Below are positions 1 to 13,800 of a stretch of DNA of 64,000 nucleotides, one piece after another. Location of the stretch: NCBI RefSeq assembly GCF_901709675.1, contig NC_051108.1, forward strand, positions 2,356,001 to 2,420,000, in the 5' to 3' direction. The stretch is from Syngnathus acus (lineage: Eukaryota > Chordata > Actinopteri > Syngnathiformes > Syngnathidae). Within the stretch, counting starts at the first letter, position 1, and each line of letters begins with the position of its first letter. The notes under the pieces were generated by a model, which was not told the origin of the DNA, did no database searches, and saw only the letters and a program-made list of their open reading frames with translations. Position numbers and translations under genes: made by a program.

Positions 1-3000
1 AGGCGAAGCGTTGACGTGATTAATGTGGAAATATGTTCAACGTGGACGTGCCTCAATGCTTTGTGTCAACCCAGTCAAGTCTGGGCACATGAACGCCAGC
101 CAATCAAAGTCACTCTTTGTCTTGCTGCTAGCCATGCCGGTTAGCTAACTCGCTACCTTATTAGAATTTATTTCACCGTCTTCTACACGGACTAACTCGG
201 TCTGACAGCAAACAATTTCTGTCGGTTGTCGCTTCCATTTGCCCATTCATGCAAAATCGACTTTGCACGGCGCCAAGACAAACTCGCCGACTCGTGAGGA
301 AGATTCTTGAGTGACGCTGCACGCAGCCAAGTTAGCCTCATATTGGGATAATGCAATAAATTAGGAACACTCTCGTCCAAAATGTAGAATAGATGAACGG
401 CACGGGTTAATTGAGGGTTGAGGATGAGCACCGGCAATTATCTCCGCGTTAAGTGCGGCTGTTGAATTACGTCCTCACGTTCCCGCTCTCGTGTCTTTGA
501 TGGCCTCTTTTCCGTCTTTCTCTGTTTCCCGGGAGCTGATTTATGTCCTTCACTCGAGCTACCTCGCCTATATTTTTCTCGACCCCGTCAGTCTTGCAGA
601 CTGAAGGAATATTGTCGTTGCTGCAGTTTGATGAAAAGCCGGTGAGGTGGGGGTGGTGTTGTCTGAACAAGGAGGCTTTGTACAGCCCCCCAACTGTGTC
701 GCCCTGACAGTCTGCATTACAACACGCTAGAGCGGCCTGTTCCCCTAAGCAAGGCTAATCTGTTGCTTTCTGGCCCCCCAGACCAGGTAAGCGGCCTTTG
801 GGAATTTCTCCATGTACAAAAATGTGGCTTTCCTCAGTCTGGCCCACTCCAAAGTTCTTCTATCGCTTGTTTTCACAGAGCAGTTCCGATGCTAAGCTTG
901 TTAATTCCCCTCCGAGCTCACCCCCTTTCAGCTCCCGCCCACTTGCACCTTTTTATTTAAGGCCAACTACCTCTCTTTTCTTCCCGGCGCATTCCTGGAC
1001 TTCACAATGAGACTTGCGGCGTCACGACTCCATCAACTTGAGTCCATTTCACAGCGAGCCTGATGAAGGCTCCATCTGTCGTTCACTTAGCGACAATAAA
1101 GACAGACGGACGCATCTGCCCGCTGTCTGGATTGAGGCCGTCCGGCATCCACGCAGGTCATAAAAGTGACCATTAAAATGACAAACCTCACCTTTTGCAC
1201 TCAAGCGCCATTTCCCCCCTTGTGTCGCCCCGTCGTGTCTGCGTGCATGCAGACCCCCCCCATCACACTTTCACCCCCTTTCAGCAGTGATAAGGACGCA
1301 CACAACGGACACGCAGAGTAAAAGTGTCCTCTTGCAGAGCGTCCTTTGACCCCGAGGGGTCATAAAAAGAGCCACGCGCTTAAGGAGGTCGCGGGAGGCC
1401 ACCGACGCGACCCGAGTTTGGTTTTCTGCTCCTCCCCGGGGAAGAAGTGTCCTCTATCCAACTGTGAGGCTGGCAGATGTTCCGTAGCACCGCGTCCCCC
1501 CCTGAGGATGAGCTCAGACAACAGAAACGATTCTCTTCTTCATTGTGACCTCGGTCTTGTCGCTTGGGTGGCCTTTATTAGCAGTACACAAGCGGTATTG
1601 ATCCAACTTCTGGACGCTGCCTGACATGTCTGCAAGGGACTTCATCATTTTGGATTATTCAGTGCTCCGCTTTGATAAACTTGATTTAGCTCAGGCCTGG
1701 AGTGGATGTTAGTTGGATTGTCTGCGAGTGCGTAGGAGTGCCAATGATAAGCCATCTGAGGCTGGAGCAAAGGATGTGGCAATCAGAGTGTTTGTGTTTG
1801 CATGTCTGGCTCGGATTACTTGGACTCCTCCACTGTCGGGGGGGGTCGGTCGCTCCGCCATTCGAATTCAAGAGACCATCATCGGTGGATATTGATAACA
1901 AAAGAAGCCCTCAGGTCTTTTGGAAAGGCAAAAATTAAAAAAAAAAAGCATAACAGAGGGACGTGTTGGAACACCGTCAGCTTACGTCTGCGGATTTGCA
2001 ATGGCACAATAGTGGCGAATGAATGAATTCCTCCAAGTGTTGTTTTAGATTTGTTTGGCTGTCATGGGAATTGGAACCAAACACGCTTCATGTTCAAATG
2101 AATCTCTTCATCGGTCCAACTGTCTACTTGAAGCTGATGTCATGATCTGTTTTTTGGAGTGCTCCCAAGATCTGAACATCTATATCACAATCAGTCCATC
2201 ACCTAAAATAGCAAGCTAATGCATGCTAGCGTTTATGCAGCAAGTATATCCAAGCCTGACTTTGTGTCAAGTTGAAGTGCCTCTACCTTTTTTCCCCGCT
2301 GCCTACTGTAAAGTGAGGAAGAAAAGCAGACTAATCCAAAAATGTAATCAGAAAGGCAATGGAATGCTATGAATTTTAAGAATGCATTTTTCTGGGGGGG
2401 GCGCCGAGTAAAAACAATAGTGGCTGAGTCATAAGAAATGTTTTTGCTAACGTCTCAGAAGCATGGAAGCACGGAAGCACTTCAGCGCTCAACTCCAACC
2501 TTTCAAAGCCGATTGGAAACAACAAAACACTCAATGATGGAGTCCCCCCCCTTCTTTTTATATTCATCTCCCGCTCTCACCTCTTCATCCCCGCCCTCCG
2601 CTTCATCACATACAAGCTCGGGCTCTCGCGTTGCCGCCACACTCCTCGGTAATCACCACTTGAAGGGAATTCCTTCGTCAGCGGCGGGCTCGCAGCTCCG
2701 CTTTTCTGAAACATTTGATGGCTTTGACGGCTATAATTTACTTAAAATAACACCAATAAAGCCATGAAGCTGTAAACGCTTCCGAAGCTAATGTAGCGAG
2801 ATGAAACGCAACGCAGGCCCTTAGAGTTTTGTGGCTAGCGTGAACTTTGTTTTTGTTGGAATGCCATTTGAGGTTTTTTTTTTTTTTTACAAATATATAA
2901 TTATTGATCTATTTCAAAACCTTGGACTCACCAGTCAATGATTTAGGAAAATAATCTTAATTGCGAAACAATATCAGATTTATTATATATTTATATTTTG

Positions 3001-4864
3001 GCTAGTGTTAGCCAAAAGCTAACAAAAATAACTTAACCGTGCTGGATTTATAACCTGTCAATGAAACTTCAGTGGGCTCATTCCTTCGACCCAGCCAAAA
3101 AAAAAAAATGGAGAAACCCTTGAGCAGAACATATTCTCCAGCTGCACTGCCTCGGGAGTTAAATCACCGCCACTGCCCTCCTGCCACATGTCAGAAATAT
3201 TCAGCATGACAGTTCAGAATGTTAATTATTATTTTTACCTACTTTTGTAAAACAAGCTTGAAACTGCACAAGAGTTTTTGAAAGTATTTTTAAAAAATCC
3301 TTCAGATTGATAACATCCAATATTTGTAGTTGTTCACATAGTTGACTCGTGATCTTTTTACCCTGAGCCAACATGCTAATAGTCAAAGTGGCAATTATTT
3401 TCCAACAATGCTTTCAGCAGTTAACCATTAACTGCCTTGTTCAACCCAAAAAAACAAAAAACAAAGGCCGAGGCTACGAGCTCCACGACCCCCTTCATTC
3501 AAATTCAAACAACAAGCCTGCTGTCGCAAAATCATAAAGAAACTCCAAGTCTTGACGAGAAATACATTATTAATTTATTTTCCAAGTTCCCTTTTTCCAC
3601 ATTTACTGTGCTTAACTTTCCCAGGCACGGAATCCTTCCTTTTTTTTGGCACGTCATGTTGACACAACACGCTAATCTCCCATCATACATGGCCCTCCCT
3701 CTATTGCCGGGTCAAGATTTTCAGGTCATCACATGATTCCTTGTCGAGAGATTACAGCTAAAACTTAAATCTGACATCCAACCGGATTCCTCCTTTACAC
3801 GTCTGTAGCTGAATAAAAGCTGCCGTGGCCTTTGAGTTCAATTCAAGGAGAAACTTTTGCACGGAATTCCGGCAGACACAATAGAGCGGCGCTTTTGTTC
3901 GGAAAAAGGCCAGCGCGCTAGTTAAGGAAGAGTCGTCAATGGAAAGAAAAGGGGAGGGGAGACTTCTGGGTGTTCTTGGAGCATTGTTGGAGCGTTTTGC
4001 CTTTGAGGGACACCTGTCGTTGGCTAGCTGGTTTACACAGGTGCCTTCCAAGGGAGCGGCAGTCGACAGGTAGCACCGAGTCAACAATGATGAATGGCCA
4101 AATGGTATTTAAAAAAAAAAAATCAACACAATAACACACACAAGTTGAATGGAAACTCTTATTCATGAGCCACTCCCACATGAAAGTTTCCTTTTGAGAG
4201 TCCATTTAGCGGAATGCTAACAAATAGTAGCGTCGGTGTTGGTTATTTGATTGCTAACATTGCAGAAACACATTTCGACAGACAAGATAAGAACGCTCAC
4301 CGGCATATATTCTTTATCCTTTGCGAAACATAGCCACTATGACTGTAGCTTACTGAATTAGTTGTGAAACTCTTCTTTGAGTGTGTCTCTGCAGCTGTTC
4401 TACTGCCCCCAGGTGGCCATGGTACACACAGAGGCAGCAAAATGTCCATTGAATTTTTTTCCAGCATTGTTTAATTATGTAATGAATGTGGGGTTTTTTT
4501 TGTTTTTTTTTATTAATGGTAATTCCGCTCTGCCACAGTTGTAAATGTGTGACGCAACTCTGGCGGTTTAATGAGCATCCGTATTTAAACGTGACCTTTG
4601 GAGGCCTTCCTCCTTGAAACTGTGACCATGGTGATAAGGGGGACACAATGTGTGTTTTGCGCCTAAGCATGCGAGCGTGTGTGTGCCGAAACACCGTTTC
4701 AATGTAATCCCAGCAAAGGTTAACCAAATAGCGGTAATTGAATCACACACTGTGTTCACTTGATGAGGATGTGTGTATGCTAACATGCACGCATTGTCAA
4801 TGTGTTTGCTCAGCACTTCACCAGAAAGCTTAATAAAATAAATAAAGGTCATTTGTCCTCACAG
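1..4864. other. Non-coding: upstream or intronic sequence before the first recognised eva1c exon
   Basis: I see no exon here with homology I recognise. The short open frames are interrupted, low in complexity and lack splice context. The first eva1c exon in the window opens in phase 1, so a signal-peptide exon must lie further upstream. That makes most of this stretch probably eva1c intron 1, although a poorly conserved exon 1 inside it cannot be excluded. Only homopolymer tracts and AT-rich DNA stand out (for example poly-T near 2875). Confidence 0.6.
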
Positions 4865-7800
4865 GCTACTTGTCCAAAGTGTTGAAGAACTACACAGAGC
4901 AGGCCTGTGACGGAGAGCTGCTGTCTGTTCGCTGCCCGCCTCGCACCACCGTCACCGTCCAATCGGCTTTTTACGGAAGGAAAGGCCGCGCTGATCTCCA
5001 TCGCTGCCCTCAGAGCTACCAGGCCCTCATCGGTTATTATGACGCTGGGGGGGATGACGACTGCTCTGTGTCGACTGCATTGCAGGTAATTACCGTAATT
5101 TCCTGAGTATAATGGGAAGAGAAAAAAAAATCCTAAAATCCATTTCAACTGTGCTCAAGCATGAATTCATATTTTGAGGCCGGCTGATTATGTAATAATG
5201 CATCGCGAGGGTGTTTTCCGGTCAATTAAACTTCCTGAAGAAGAGGCGGGCGGGCTTCTGTGTTTTCTCGATTTCATGGGCATCCGCTTCCAAAACTGCG
5301 ATGGACCTTCATGTTCTGTGGTGGTTTTCGGTTTGCCTGCTCCTCATTGCTAACCTATTGAAACAATGTTTTTAACCCCCCCCACCCGTTTGCTCCTGTT
5401 TAGAAAATGCTGGACGAGTGCCAAGACAGAAGGAGCTGTCAAGTTCTTGTCAACAGCCGTGTGTTTGGGACCGACCCGTGTCCTGGCAGCAGCAAATACC
5501 TCTCAGTGAGCTACAAGTGTAGACCCAGTAAGTCCCTCATGACGTCGCATCTGCTCCTGGTGTAATGAATAATAATAAAAAATGGGTCAAATAAATAAAA
5601 ATATTAAATAAACACAAATAATATAATAATAAAAATCATAAATAATAAAAAATAAAATTGACAAAAATTAGCTGTGCTTCGTAATCCCAACCGGACTTGT
5701 CTTCACTGTGGAGTGAGCAGAAGGGGAGGATTTGAATCCCTCCGCTCTCCTTACTTTTCCTTCCTCCAATCAGCAGCTCTTTTGTTCCCTGCCACTTAAC
5801 CAGTGACCTGTTAGACGAGGAAAGAAAAGCTGCGTGGGGGGGAGCACCGAGAAGGTGTCACTGCCTCTGAAAGAGGAAGTGAAGGAGAAAGAGTCCATCC
5901 ATCAGGCTACCTTCTCGCCTGGTGTTCTCCTCCGCATTCCATCTGAATGCGGGCTGTTTTTATTCGCCGGCCAGTGGAGCTGCTCCGGTGGTCACAGGTC
6001 ACCATGACTGGATGTGTGCGAGGAATGCCGCTGCGTGGCTCTACTTGTCCACCCGGCAACTCTTGCCTCGGTGTGTTTACGCTCCGTGTTGCCTTCAGGC
6101 GGCTTATGGAGAGCGGAACATTTGACATTTTATACTCTATTTTCATACCTGACGACAGTAAATACAGCCTGGAGCAAATGCGGTATGAAAAGAAAAAAAA
6201 AAAAAACCACATAGCTTCACAATTGCAAATACAAATCTTTCCATGTAAAATAAATGCTAAATTTGTTTTTTATCTTTTTCCCCCACAGATGAATATAAGA
6301 GCAAAGTGGTGTGCGAGGAGGACAGGATGAGGCTGAGCTGCAAACGGGGAATGCAAATCGCCGTCTACTCGGCCATGTTTGGTCGCACCCAGCAGGGCAC
6401 CCTCGAGTGTCCTCCGCACCACAGAGGAGCGCCATCAGTAGGTAAGAAACCATGACAACAATTTTTTATTTTATTTTTTACACTTAAAACTCAATTGTAT
6501 TTATAGAGCACTTATAAAATTCTATACATGGAGCAAAAGTAGGTCATAAAACTTGTGTATAAAAATTGAGCATTGAGGGAAGAATTATGTGTATTTTTTT
6601 TTTTTTTTAAACCAAAACATACCAGGCGTCACTATGCGTCTCGCTGTTTTTATTGATGACTCCAACATGTCAGGACTTGAATGCATCTTGAGCACAAAGA
6701 CCTTCATAAACGCTGCCAGGCCTTAATTTTGCTTTAAGTCTTTTTTTTTTGTGGGAGGCGTGGTGATAAATTTACCCTACTGTGCATTTTGGGAGATGTG
6801 CAGCTTCCTCCTATGATTTGTCGACTGACACGCCCATTTCGGGTTGATGGATGCTTTCAAGCTGAATTATCATTGGAAGCCCTTTAAATGCATAAACCTG
6901 ACCAACACAGACGCACGCATTGTCGAGGCGGAACTGGCTTGGAATGTAGATCGGATGTCATCCGACGGCGTAGAAAAGAGGACGGCGGATTGAATTGCCA
7001 CTAAGAATGTTTCCGCGTGTGTGCGTTCCCAATCCCAGACTTGGACGCGTGACAACGACGCTCATAATTCAAACCTGTACATTTTGATTGTTGTTGATCG
7101 TGTGGGGGTCGGAAGGCGCATCGTTCAAACAATGCGATGCGGACATCCCCTGCGGCGTGTGCGTGCGCGTGGCCTTGAAGTGACACCGGGTTCAAAAGGC
7201 TAACGCTAGCAGTGTGAGTAATCAGAGACAATTATAAAGCGCATAATGTGTCAATGGAGCAGAGCGCCCGACACCGCAGTGGAGCAGCAGGTGGTTTGGT
7301 GTGTGTGTTTAATATCTGGTTTCAAGATCACCATTAAATGGCAATAGCGTTGGCAGATGAACTCTACTGTTACAGTGGTACAAAGGGCAGATTAGAGTAT
7401 TGTTAGCTGTCAAATGGCATTAGCATTGTGTGTGCTTACAATGCACATGGAAAGTCTCTCACACACACATTCTGTTCCAGACTGTCTAGTGGGATTCCCC
7501 CGTGTCTTTAATGTGGCGCTCCCGTGACAAGCCGAGCTGCAGGAATGGAGCTTGTTTTGAGTGACAGCGCAGGTCCACACTGCTAATTAACTTTCAGACA
7601 ACACTGTGAAGTGAAGACTTAATTGTTTACTTTTTTTTTTGCTGTATAGAACATTGTGCATGTTTAGAGATGTATTATACAATTTTAGGACTTTGATGTT
7701 GCTTCGTTTTTTTTTTAGGGGGGGGTAGAAGAGTCGGGCAGGTCTTAACTGTGATGGAGGAGCCTCAAAGCAGAAGCCCTCCTCTCTCATCTGACTCATT

Positions 7801-10800
7801 ATCATCACACAAAACTCTTGACATCTAAATTACTCCCCCTTTGCCGCTTTTTCTTTCTCGTGCTTTCATGGCTTTTCAAGCTAAGCCTTAGCCGACCGTA
7901 GGCATCTATTGATGGCGCTCGAAAATGATTACAGTGCTATTTTGTTTCACTATAGCTGCGTGCCTCGCTTTGATGCATTAAGCACGGATAATTACTTTGT
8001 TGATTTGGTTTGTTCAATTTTTATTAAAAGCAGAGTAGTTTTAGACAATCCGCAGATAGCGTCCTAAAAATAACAGATATGGAAGAACCTCGGTTGCTCC
8101 GACTCAGCCCCGTTGGTGTTCCGCAGGGTTCAATTTTGGCGCCCCTGTTGTTTTGATTGCATTTGTTACCCTTGCGATACTTAAAAGATATTGAAAGGAA
8201 TAAATGTTTTATCTCTAAAAGAATCATGGCAGCTGTTGAATGACAGCCACGCCATAAAATGAAGAAACCCGATCAGTCATTTGGTATCCTGCTTACGTTC
8301 CCACCATTTGCAAAGCACACACGGCATTCCGATATGAAGCAATGACTTACTCATATTTTGTGCCCTCAAAATATTCAAGCTATCACTTTACACACCATTG
8401 CATGTCAGATGTCGGCCATACAAAGACTTCAAGTATCACAAGTGGCTTATGTATCAAATGATACGCTTCACATGTGAGTCATATGAGCGGAGGAGGAGAT
8501 AAAATAGGTCCTCCTATTGTAAATAGGGGCATTGTGTTGTGGAGCTGCCACTGCCAGAATATTCTGGGGAAATGTGTATTTTCCAAAACCTCTCTGTGCT
8601 TATGTTGAGAAAGAAAAATAGGCTCGACCTTCCTGTTTGCTCATAAGCCCCTCCCCCTGCACTGTCATCACTCATAAGTAACACAAATGGCTTATTCCCG
8701 GTTCCTCCTGACTGTGAACCTTCTCTTGTGAGCCACAAGCCCGTCCTTGTTGGCAGTGTGCGGTCCACAGGGTTGCCTCGACGGCAACGAAGTTGGTGCA
8801 GGGCAAAGGTCAGAGTTAACAGGGGTTATTCATGCCTATGTGGGTGTGTGGCGGGATGTCAAATAAAGCTCGTCTGTCTGCGGCGACGCTGTAACGAGAG
8901 CCAGAGCAAGTTGGACCTGAGGGAATTCTCACTTAAGCTCCCATACAAAATAAAGTTTGTTCAAACACACAATGCATAAACTAATGTGTGTGTTCTCTCT
9001 CTGGATCTCCATCTGAACCAAAGTCAAGTCCCACCTTGTTGTGCGTCTAATCTATTCAGGCCAGAAATGTCTGGACAGTTTTTGGGTTCCACGCTGGTTT
9101 CCAGCAGGCTTTGACCTGGTCAGGAATTCCAGATTGTTAGTTCCTGCTGGGGAATGTCCGTTTGCCCCCATCAGAGCGCTGTAGTTTTCTTGAAGAAGTC
9201 TAGGCAGCGTGAAGAGGAAGCTTCAGGATGACAACTTCATCCATCAATGTCTGGTATCCGTACACAAACATGGATCGGGTATCCTTTGGACAAAAAGAGG
9301 CCCGTTTTGTTGTGGCGCGCGTAAGAGAAGATGCCGTGACCTCTTTACATTATTTGTGTCCATGTGTTTGAGCTGACTGATTTGTTTGTCCATCTATCAG
9401 GTCTGCATTTGTGTAAATTGTCAATTTTCGTCTTCTGTCAGATTGCCAGTCGTCCATCGCCCTGGAGGTCGTGACCTCCCGCTGTCAGGCCAGAAAGAGC
9501 TGCTTGGTTCGAGCCTCATCCAGGGAATTTGGGGATCCCTGCTACTCTGGCACCAGGAAGTACCTTAATGTCATCTACACTTGTGGTAAGTCATGAGCTT
9601 CCTGTTTATGCCACAAGAGGGCGCCGTTTACCCAATGATAAGCTCTATGAGCTCAACTAAGAGGCTGCGTTTTTATTTGTTTGTTTTACTAATAAGAATA
9701 CGTTAAGGGCAATTATTCTTGGTTTGTGGCTTTAAAAAAATTGGAATCAACCACATTTGTTGGACAAAGTGGATGGAACAAAACTATTGATTCCATGTTG
9801 CCTATTAAAGTTGACGTCAGGTATTTTCCTCTGCATTTACCAGACAAATTCCACACACAAATCTGCTGTAAAACTCTTAACAATCAAATTTTATTGTTTA
9901 TATTCTGTGTCAGATGAGTGTGAATGATGTTCTTATTGTGTTCGTTTTATCAGTAACACACCCTCGGGCCCACCCTGACAGGTCAAGGTGGTCATTCTTG
10001 AACCGGTCTCGAACGCACACGCATTATCCAGACGCCTCAACATCCGGGACTGATCAATCAGCTTAGTTGCCTGCAGCCGCTCAAATCCACGACAACTTAG
10101 TCTAGACCCACTTCACACCGGATCTCTCGAGTGTCATAACTTTTTTCATTATCAAATAGTTCCCCGAGTGGCCGTCTGAGTTTTATCTGGGAAATAACCG
10201 GCGGATGCCGACAATGAACAGGCGGGACTGTTAGAAGCGTTTTTGTCTTCAATCTGCGTCTGACCTCTCTTATCTGCCGCTGATAACCCATCGCAAACTG
10301 GCCAAACAGCTCGATAAACGAGCGAGGTGTTTGCGAGGAAGAAGGGAAGGAAGTGGGGATGGTAAATGTTCAACAGAAAGACTGCCAGGTTGGGAAGTTT
10401 GAACTTGAGTACATCACTGAAGCCGATGTTGACATAAAGTCGGCGCTTGCCTCCAGGCTCAGGCAAAATGGTAATTGGTGTGCGTGGTTGTGGTTGGGGG
10501 GGGGATCCCTCTTCCGTTGGCAGTTGAATCCAAATTATGTATCCAAACTGTGAGTGGAAGAATGTGTTGATTTGTTTTTTTCCTCCATTTTTTCATTTTA
10601 TTTATTTTTTTTCTTTTTTTTACTGTTTTTTTTATTTTTATTTTTTTACTGTTTTATTTATTTTTTTTATTTTTTTTTATTTTGTTTTTCGTGTCCAAAA
10701 CGGTTTGTTTATTCCAACGTCTCCTTCCTGTCTTAACGAGGCATCGGACCCAATTAAATCTTTACAGTCCTTTTATGACCTAAGTGCTAGTTCACAGTCT

Positions 10801-13800
10801 TTTGTAACATGCCAAAATGAATTAAGTGAGGAAATATTTGTTTTATGATTGTGTGTGTTGTTGGTGTGCGGCTGGGTTAACGTCATCTTCATCTTGTTGT
10901 GGTTTATCAAAGAGGTGAAAGGGGTCTTTGAGTAAGAAATGCTTGTGCTCTACTGATAGTTTGAAACAAAAATGACAGACCTGATGACAGACATCTCTTG
11001 ATTGTAGGTTCTTCACTTATTATCTTTAGAACTTGAAACATTCCACCATTAATGTGACCGTTAGTGAATGATTGATGACAAATGCTTGGGGCACTTTTGG
11101 AAAATGAGGCCGATTCCAATGTGGAAGCTTTTAAGTTGCTCATCTCGAATAGATTGAAAACTAGAATCATGCTACTGGATTATTTGACATATTTTGGCAG
11201 CTCTCGGAGATAATCCTCACTACAATACTCTTCTTCCTCCCCCTGAGACATCTTAAAAGCTAAATCAAGATAAGGAGGCCCCCCTTGTGCAAACTTCCCC
11301 CTCTACGACTTCCCATTTGGAGTTGGGAAAACACACCGTTCAGGTTTTTTAGTACTTGTGGGGTCGAAATTTTCAAAAATGCTGCTTGGAATTCAAATTG
11401 ATGGAATGATTTTGGGTTGTGTTGATTTGTCTGATTGTTGAAAGGAGTTATTGCACAAGGTGGTCATGTGACTGGCGCAGGCAGACCGCACACCCCGCCT
11501 GCTCCCAACCGTACATTAATGTCGGACGAAGGACTTCGGGGTGTTTGTATCGGGTCCGCTCGGGGTGGGCGAGCGGTCACGACTGACTGCTCAGAAACAT
11601 ATGCACATTTAAGTGCACGCTAATGTGACTTTTAGTTCCTTGTCAGGTTTGACACTTTGAAACAAGTTAGCGCTACAAAAACTCTTCATAACTGATTTAA
11701 GATGCTTTGCATGGTCCAGGCCTCAAAATGTTAAATTCTATAAAAAAAAATTAAGACCGTTTTTGTTATGTCTGACTATATAATATTAAAGATTAAGATT
11801 AAAGATTAAAGATTAAAGTCCCAATGATCGTCACACACACACCTGGGTGTGGTGAAATTTGTCCTCTGCATTTAACCCATCCCCGTGTGATTTTAATCCA
11901 TCCCCTGGGGGAGAGGGGAGCAGTGAGCAGCAGCGGTGCCGCGCTCGGGAATCAGTTGGTGATCTAACCCCCCAATTCCAACCCTTAATGCTGAGTGCCA
12001 AGCAGGGAGGCAATGGGTCCCATTTTTATAGTCTTTGGTATGACCCGGCCGGGGTTTTGAACCCACAACCTTCCAGTCTCAGGGCGGACACTCTACCACT
12101 AGGCCACTGAGCTGGTGGTATATGTGTTTGGAAATACGGGAAAAAAAAAAGTAAACATCCTGTGGTGTCCAGACTTAGTTTGCCAAACTGGATTACTGTT
12201 GAGGAATCGAGACCACCCAAAAAAGGAATCAAATTTGCTAATATAAACCCATTTGCTTATTATATTGGAAAAAAAATCGGTCTTGGTTTCGGCGTGTTTG
12301 ATTTTTAGCGAGCAGAAAGGAATGAGGTGCTCCCCAGCCACGTTTAACACAAACCTGACTCGGCACAAAACAACCGCAGCTGGCACGCTCGCAAACGCCG
12401 CTGCGAGAAAACACACGTGACCTCGTCCGACCTGTGCGTGTGTGAGTGTGTTCTGTTGTGATGCCTGCCAATACGCATTTTGTGCCCGCAATGATAAAAA
12501 TCAAGCATGTGAAAAGTTTCTGGCGCGGGTTTGAGCGAGGGGAGGGGCGAGCAGAGGGCGCCCGAGGCGTTGCCATGGCGATCTGCTGATGCCAGGGCCA
12601 CGCAGAGGTTTTGTGCTTTGCCAGCAGGTTCGCTCAGCCGTTATGTGTCGTCATCTAGTATCCGCTCGCGTGTGGTGGAAGCTTGTGGGGGGGCCTGGGT
12701 TGAATTTGGGGGGGACTTTTCATCATGCAGTGGATGAAGATGGAAGAGAATGGGGAAAAATCAGGAGGATGCATTAGTGTGTGAATTTTTTTTTTTATTC
12801 TCTTTGCACAACACTGTACATGCAACTGGTTGAGCCTGTTGCACACCACATTCCCAATTTCATCTAAATGCAATCCCCAGGTCATTTCCTGCCGCCTGTC
12901 TCCACACACACACACACCACTCTCTCACACACACACTCCCTCCCTCCCTCCCTTTTCTTTCTCCCCCGCTGTCACATTCCTGTTGTCTAAAGCCGGCTTT
13001 ACCTCGAAAGGGGAAGGAAAGCAACAGTCCAAAAATCAAATCAGCTTCTTCCCCCTCCACGCTGGATGAGAAGTACCACAAGAAGGAGTGAACCTTCTTA
13101 AAGGGGGCTATTCATTTGTTCCCTCCCTCCCTCGCTCGCTCGCCTCGCTCACCCGCTGCCTCACTCCATTTCCCTTTTTTGGGCTCTGCTTTCATTCCTC
13201 TTGGACCCACGCTGGACTACTCACGTGAGAGCTTGTTTTCAAAGCCGGAGGAGTTTGACAAGAGCGTCTTTGCCGAAAGTTAGCGCCTGGACCTCGGAGG
13301 TGTTTGCGTTCCACAATGTCTGCGTAAGTGTCACCTTGATTTTCTGTCTGGACACGCTGAAATGGTCGTGTTATGCCGCTACTCCGGCTCGACCGGGATG
13401 TCGTCGCTTTATAAATGGCTCGTCTCGCATCACCTTCGGGAATGTGTAGGTGCTTGCTCTTGAAAGATGCTAGTTAATTGGAGGGGGGTGGGGGGGGGCG
13501 CTAATTGTGTGTGTTGTAGGATTCCATTCAAACATGAGGTAACTTGAGCAGAGGGAGATTTGCCAGACTTGACTCTTGACAGGGAACCGCAGGTTTCTCT
13601 TTGGATGACATCACTGCAAATGCAAACACAAACACCGACCAATAGTCACCGTTTTACACTCCACCTTATTTGGCATGACTGAGTAAGATCTGGATGATTT
13701 TCATGAAGCTTGATGGAGCGGGAAAATCCCCAGGGGCCTGTGATTAGTTTTTGTTCCCCTCAGGTAGTTTTGATATTAAGAGTGAATCTGGCATCAGTAG

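Noticed and set aside
1346-1624. 92-codon plus-strand frame as a candidate eva1c exon 1
   Set aside because: It has no signal peptide and no donor giving the required phase-1 join to the exon at 4865.
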